A stretch of DNA of 52,087 bases, from NCBI GenBank assembly GCA_002371075.1, contig DFFS01000080.1:1-52087 (forward strand). Reading direction: 5' to 3'. The notes under the pieces were generated by a model. It was given only the letters and a program-made list of their open reading frames with translations. It was not told the origin of the DNA and made no database searches. A program made the translations under genes and the position numbers. This stretch comes from Christensenella sp. UBA3770. GTDB lineage: Bacteria; Bacillota; Clostridia; Christensenellales; CAG-1252. Shown here piece by piece: positions 49,973 through 52,087 of the stretch; the first letter of the stretch is position 1; each line of letters begins with the position of its first letter.

Positions 49973-50377
49973 ATGAGGATTTTGTGTTTGGACATCGGCA
50001 AGGTTCGCATCGGCGTAGCCATCAGCGATGCGCTCGGCATCAGCACGAACGGCATCGAGACGCACCTTTCCAAAGGGGACAAAGCGGACGCGGCTTACTT
50101 TACGCAAATGGCTTTGTCGCGTGGTGCGGAGATGATCCTTTTGGGGTTGCCGCTCAACATGGACGACACGGAGGGGGAGCGCGCGGAGAAAGTGCGCGCC
50201 TTTGGCGCTTTACTTAAGGAGCAATCGGGGCTTCCCGTCGAGTACGAGGACGAAAGGTTGTCCACCGTTGAAGCGGAGGAAATGCTGATCGAAGCAGGGC
50301 TCTCACGCGAGGAACGGAAAAAAGTGATAGACAAAGTTTCGGCGGAGATCATTCTTCGCAGATATTTGAATAAATAG
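49973..50377 (+). CDS. ruvX: RuvX/YqgF family RNase H-like protein
   Basis: 134 residues: LCLDIGKVRIGVAISD (first acidic motif), ILLGLPLNMDDTEGERA, and YEDERLSTVEAEEML with later acidic positions. Family members act as a putative Holliday junction resolvase and in 16S rRNA 5'-end processing. The DUF1292 gene begins 10 nt later, the usual ruvX-yrzB order in Firmicutes. Confidence 0.95.
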   Translation: MRILCLDIGKVRIGVAISDALGISTNGIETHLSKGDKADAAYFTQMALSRGAEMILLGLPLNMDDTEGERAEKVRAFGALLKEQSGLPVEYEDERLSTVEAEEMLIEAGLSREERKKVIDKVSAEIILRRYLNK

Positions 50378-50387
50378 TGAGGTTATT

Positions 50388-50711
50388 ATGAAAGATTTTG
50401 AAAATGAAGATATGGATATGATCACGTTGACCGACGAAGACGGCAACGAGGTGCAGTGCGAGTTTTTGGACACCGTCGAAATGAACGACAAGCTCTATTG
50501 TGTCGTTGAGCCTATCGTCGGCAGCGAGGACTACGAAGAGGGCAGCTGTTACATCTTCAACATCGCCGAAAACGACGACGGAACGGTGGACCTTACCCCC
50601 ATTGAGGACGAGAAGGAGCTTGACGCTGTTTTCCAAAAATTCCTTGAAAACAACGCCGGCGATTGCTCGGGGGATTGCTCCGGCTGCGCGGGTTGCGAGG
50701 ATAAAAAATAA
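50388..50711 (+). CDS. DUF1292 domain protein
   Basis: 107 residues, strongly acidic: DMITLTDEDGNEVQCEFLDT, KLYCVVEPIV, YIFNIAEND, TVDLTPIEDEKELDAVFQKF. This is the DUF1292 (YrzB-like) pattern found beside ruvX in Firmicutes; function is unknown. The end CSGDCSGCAGCEDKK carries four clustered cysteines, which could bind a metal. GTGAGGTT precedes the ATG. Confidence 0.9.
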   Translation: MKDFENEDMDMITLTDEDGNEVQCEFLDTVEMNDKLYCVVEPIVGSEDYEEGSCYIFNIAENDDGTVDLTPIEDEKELDAVFQKFLENNAGDCSGDCSGCAGCEDKK

Positions 50712-50731
50712 TAAATATAAATATTTATGTG

Positions 50732-50755
50732 AAAATCCGTTGCCAAACGGTTTTT
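50732..50755 (+). terminator. Terminator of ruvX-DUF1292, with the rpsB -35 in its loop
   Basis: AAAATCCGTT and AACGGTTTTT pair around GCCA with one mismatch, ending in T5. The loop and last stem bases TTGCCA (50740-50745) are also the -35 of the next promoter. Confidence 0.75.
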
Positions 50756-50769
50756 CCGTATGATATCAT
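50740..50769 (+). promoter_or_regulatory. Promoter of rpsB-tsf
   Basis: TTGCCA (50740-50745), 18 nt, TATCAT (50764-50769). The leader is about 95 nt without an ORF; it contains a potential hairpin (about 50803-50830) and ends in ACAGGAGGA, so it may bind S2 for feedback control. That last step is inference. Confidence 0.6.
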
Positions 50770-50871
50770 AAAAAAGCTAAAAAAGCACCGTGGACGAGAT
50801 CGTACTGTTGCTCATTTGAGTTGTGGCGGTCGTAGAATTCGCGGGAAGAAAAAACAGGAGGATTTTTTGTT

Positions 50872-51657
50872 ATGTCAGTCATCACCATGAAACAACTTTT
50901 GGAAGCCGGCGTCCATTTCGGTCACCGCACTTGCCACTGGAACCCCAAAATGAGCAAGTATATTTATACTGCTCGTAACGGCGTTCACATCATCGACCTT
51001 GAAAAAACCGTCGTTGAGATCGAAAAGGCTTACGCCTTTGTCCGCGACGAGGTCAAGATGGGCAAGACCGTTCTTTTCGTCGGCACCAAGAAACAGGCGC
51101 AGGATGCCATCAAGGAGGAAGCGGAGCGCTGCTCCATGTACTTCATCAACCAAAGATGGCTTGGCGGTACGCTTACCAACTTTAAGACCATCCGCACCCG
51201 CATCGATCGCTTGAACAAGCTCAACCAAATGGAGCAGCTCGGCGAGTTTGATCTTCTTCCCAAAAAGGAAGTCGGTCTGCTGTTGAAAGAGCGCGATCTT
51301 TTGGAAAAGAACCTCGGCGGCATCAAGAATATGCGTCAGCTTCCCGATCTTTTGTTTGTCGTAGACGTTGACAAAGAGCATCTTGCCGTTGACGAGGCGG
51401 TCAAGCTTGGCATTCCCGTCGTGGCGCTTGTTGATACCAAGTGCAACCCCGACAACATCACCTGCGTGATCCCGGGCAACGACGATGCTATCCGTGCCGT
51501 GAAGCTCATTGCGTCCACCATCGCAAACGCAGTCATCGAGGCAAAGGAAGGCGTTGAGTTCAGCGTTTCCGACGAGGACGAGGCGGAGGACACTGCAGCG
51601 GAAGTTGCGGAGAGCGCAGAGGAGGCTCCCGCCGAGGCGGCTGCCGATCAAGAATAA
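50872..51657 (+). CDS. rpsB: 30S ribosomal protein S2 (uS2)
   Basis: 261 residues: TMKQLLEAGVHFGHRTCHWN, FINQRWLGGTLTNFKTI, LPDLLFVVDVDKEHLAV and VALVDTKCNPDNI are the family signatures. The C-terminal 35 residues form an acidic Ala/Glu tail longer than in many relatives. AGGAGG is ideally placed. It heads the conserved rpsB-tsf operon. Confidence 0.99.
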   Translation: MSVITMKQLLEAGVHFGHRTCHWNPKMSKYIYTARNGVHIIDLEKTVVEIEKAYAFVRDEVKMGKTVLFVGTKKQAQDAIKEEAERCSMYFINQRWLGGTLTNFKTIRTRIDRLNKLNQMEQLGEFDLLPKKEVGLLLKERDLLEKNLGGIKNMRQLPDLLFVVDVDKEHLAVDEAVKLGIPVVALVDTKCNPDNITCVIPGNDDAIRAVKLIASTIANAVIEAKEGVEFSVSDEDEAEDTAAEVAESAEEAPAEAAADQE

Positions 51658-51671
51658 TCGGAGGTAGAACG

Positions 51672-52087
51672 ATGTTTACAGCAAGTGATGTTAAAGAACT
51701 CAGAGAAAAGACCGGCGTCGGCATGATGGATTGCAAAAAGGCTCTTACCGAAGCCGACGGCGATATGGAAAAAGCCATCGAGATCCTTCGCGAGAAGGGC
51801 ATGGCTACCGCTGCTAAAAAGGCTTCCAGGATCGCAGCCGAGGGCGTTGTCGCCGCTTGCATCAACGGCAATGTCGGCGCGCTTGTCGAAGTCAACTGTG
51901 AAACCGATTTCGTCGCAAAGGGCGACGCATATCAGGCATTTGTCGCGGATATCGCTTCTTACGTTGTCAACAACGAAGTTGCCGACATCAACGCACTTGT
52001 CGAGGCAAAGCAAAGCGCCGTGATCGAGGCAACCGCCAAGATCGGTGAGAAGATCTCTCTTCGCCGCTTTGTGAAGTACACCTCCGA
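51672..52087 (+). CDS. tsf: Elongation factor Ts, N-terminal part (truncated by window edge)
   Basis: 138 residues are visible: SDVKELREKTGVGMMDCKKA is the UBA-like start signature, and VEVNCETDFVAKG the core signature. EF-Ts recharges EF-Tu with GTP. CGGAGGTAG lies 7 nt before the ATG. The gene runs off the window at 52087. Confidence 0.98.
   Translation, partial: MFTASDVKELREKTGVGMMDCKKALTEADGDMEKAIEILREKGMATAAKKASRIAAEGVVAACINGNVGALVEVNCETDFVAKGDAYQAFVADIASYVVNNEVADINALVEAKQSAVIEATAKIGEKISLRRFVKYTS

Noticed and set aside
1..52087. CRISPR arrays, insertion sequences, prophage, tRNA genes
   Set aside because: No repeat-spacer pattern, transposase or phage-type protein, and no tRNA-like cloverleaf with TTCGAnTC was recognised.

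Overview
The window reads as a continuous piece of chromosome from a spore-forming, meso-diaminopimelate-type member of the Clostridia (Firmicutes), probably an uncultured lineage. The evidence is the sporulation set (pdaB, spoIIGA-sigE-sigG, ymxH, sigK), the Firmicutes-style division genes (sepF beside ylmE, a mraZ-led dcw cluster ending in ftsA-ftsZ), the order tig-clpP-clpX-lon-engB, and the DNPR motif in MurE. Coding density is very high and most genes sit on the plus strand in overlapping operons. I saw no insertion sequence, prophage, CRISPR array, tRNA or broken gene.

Layout. 1-1361: a partial DivIVA-domain gene and a cysteine desulfurase on the minus strand, divergent from a DUF3343 gene. 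1739-3953: nth-obg-yhbY. 3954-4721: a membrane protein of unknown role on the minus strand. 4801-6655: a nadD-yqeK fusion, rsfS and a small secreted-type protein. 6746-10192: a YgiQ radical SAM enzyme, pdaB and a double-OB SSB-like protein. 10262-12915: ylmE-sepF-lspA-rluD. 12917-14599: rqcH on the minus strand. 14712-20849: trigger factor, ClpP, ClpX, Lon and EngB. 20911-22295: a probable spore-coat-type protein and a metallophosphoesterase. 22572-33444: the dcw cluster (mraZ, rsmH, ftsL-like, a PASTA-containing PBP, murE, mraY, murD, ftsW, murA, ftsQ), closed by a terminator; ftsA-ftsZ follow with their own strong promoter. 36040-40857: spoIIGA, sigE, sigG, ymxH, nrdR, an RluA-family synthase and sigK. 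40886-41202: RNase P RNA on the minus strand. 41274-48596: a 2440-residue cyclic beta-1,2-glucan synthase-like enzyme. 48640-52087: rarA, ruvX, a DUF1292 gene, rpsB and the start of tsf.

The genes cover peptidoglycan precursor synthesis, septum assembly, the switch to sporulation, protein quality control (trigger factor, Clp, Lon, RqcH), ribosome assembly or silencing (Obg, YhbY, RsfS, EngB, RluD) and the start of a translation operon (rpsB-tsf).

The most notable signal is regulatory. Seven genes (nth, nadD-yqeK, ylmE, rqcH, the metallophosphoesterase, rarA, ruvX) have a sigma-A type promoter whose -10 box ends only 6-7 nt before the start codon, with no Shine-Dalgarno sequence, so their mRNAs should be leaderless. 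These promoters also correct several start codons. Second, the region in front of mraZ holds a NrdR-type palindrome and a half-copy 32 bp away that share an exact 12-mer with the nrdR promoter, which suggests that the deoxynucleotide regulator NrdR also acts on the division and cell-wall cluster. A textbook sigma-F promoter precedes sigG. I found no wholly new multi-gene system; the novelty lies in the regulatory architecture and in the glucan synthase.
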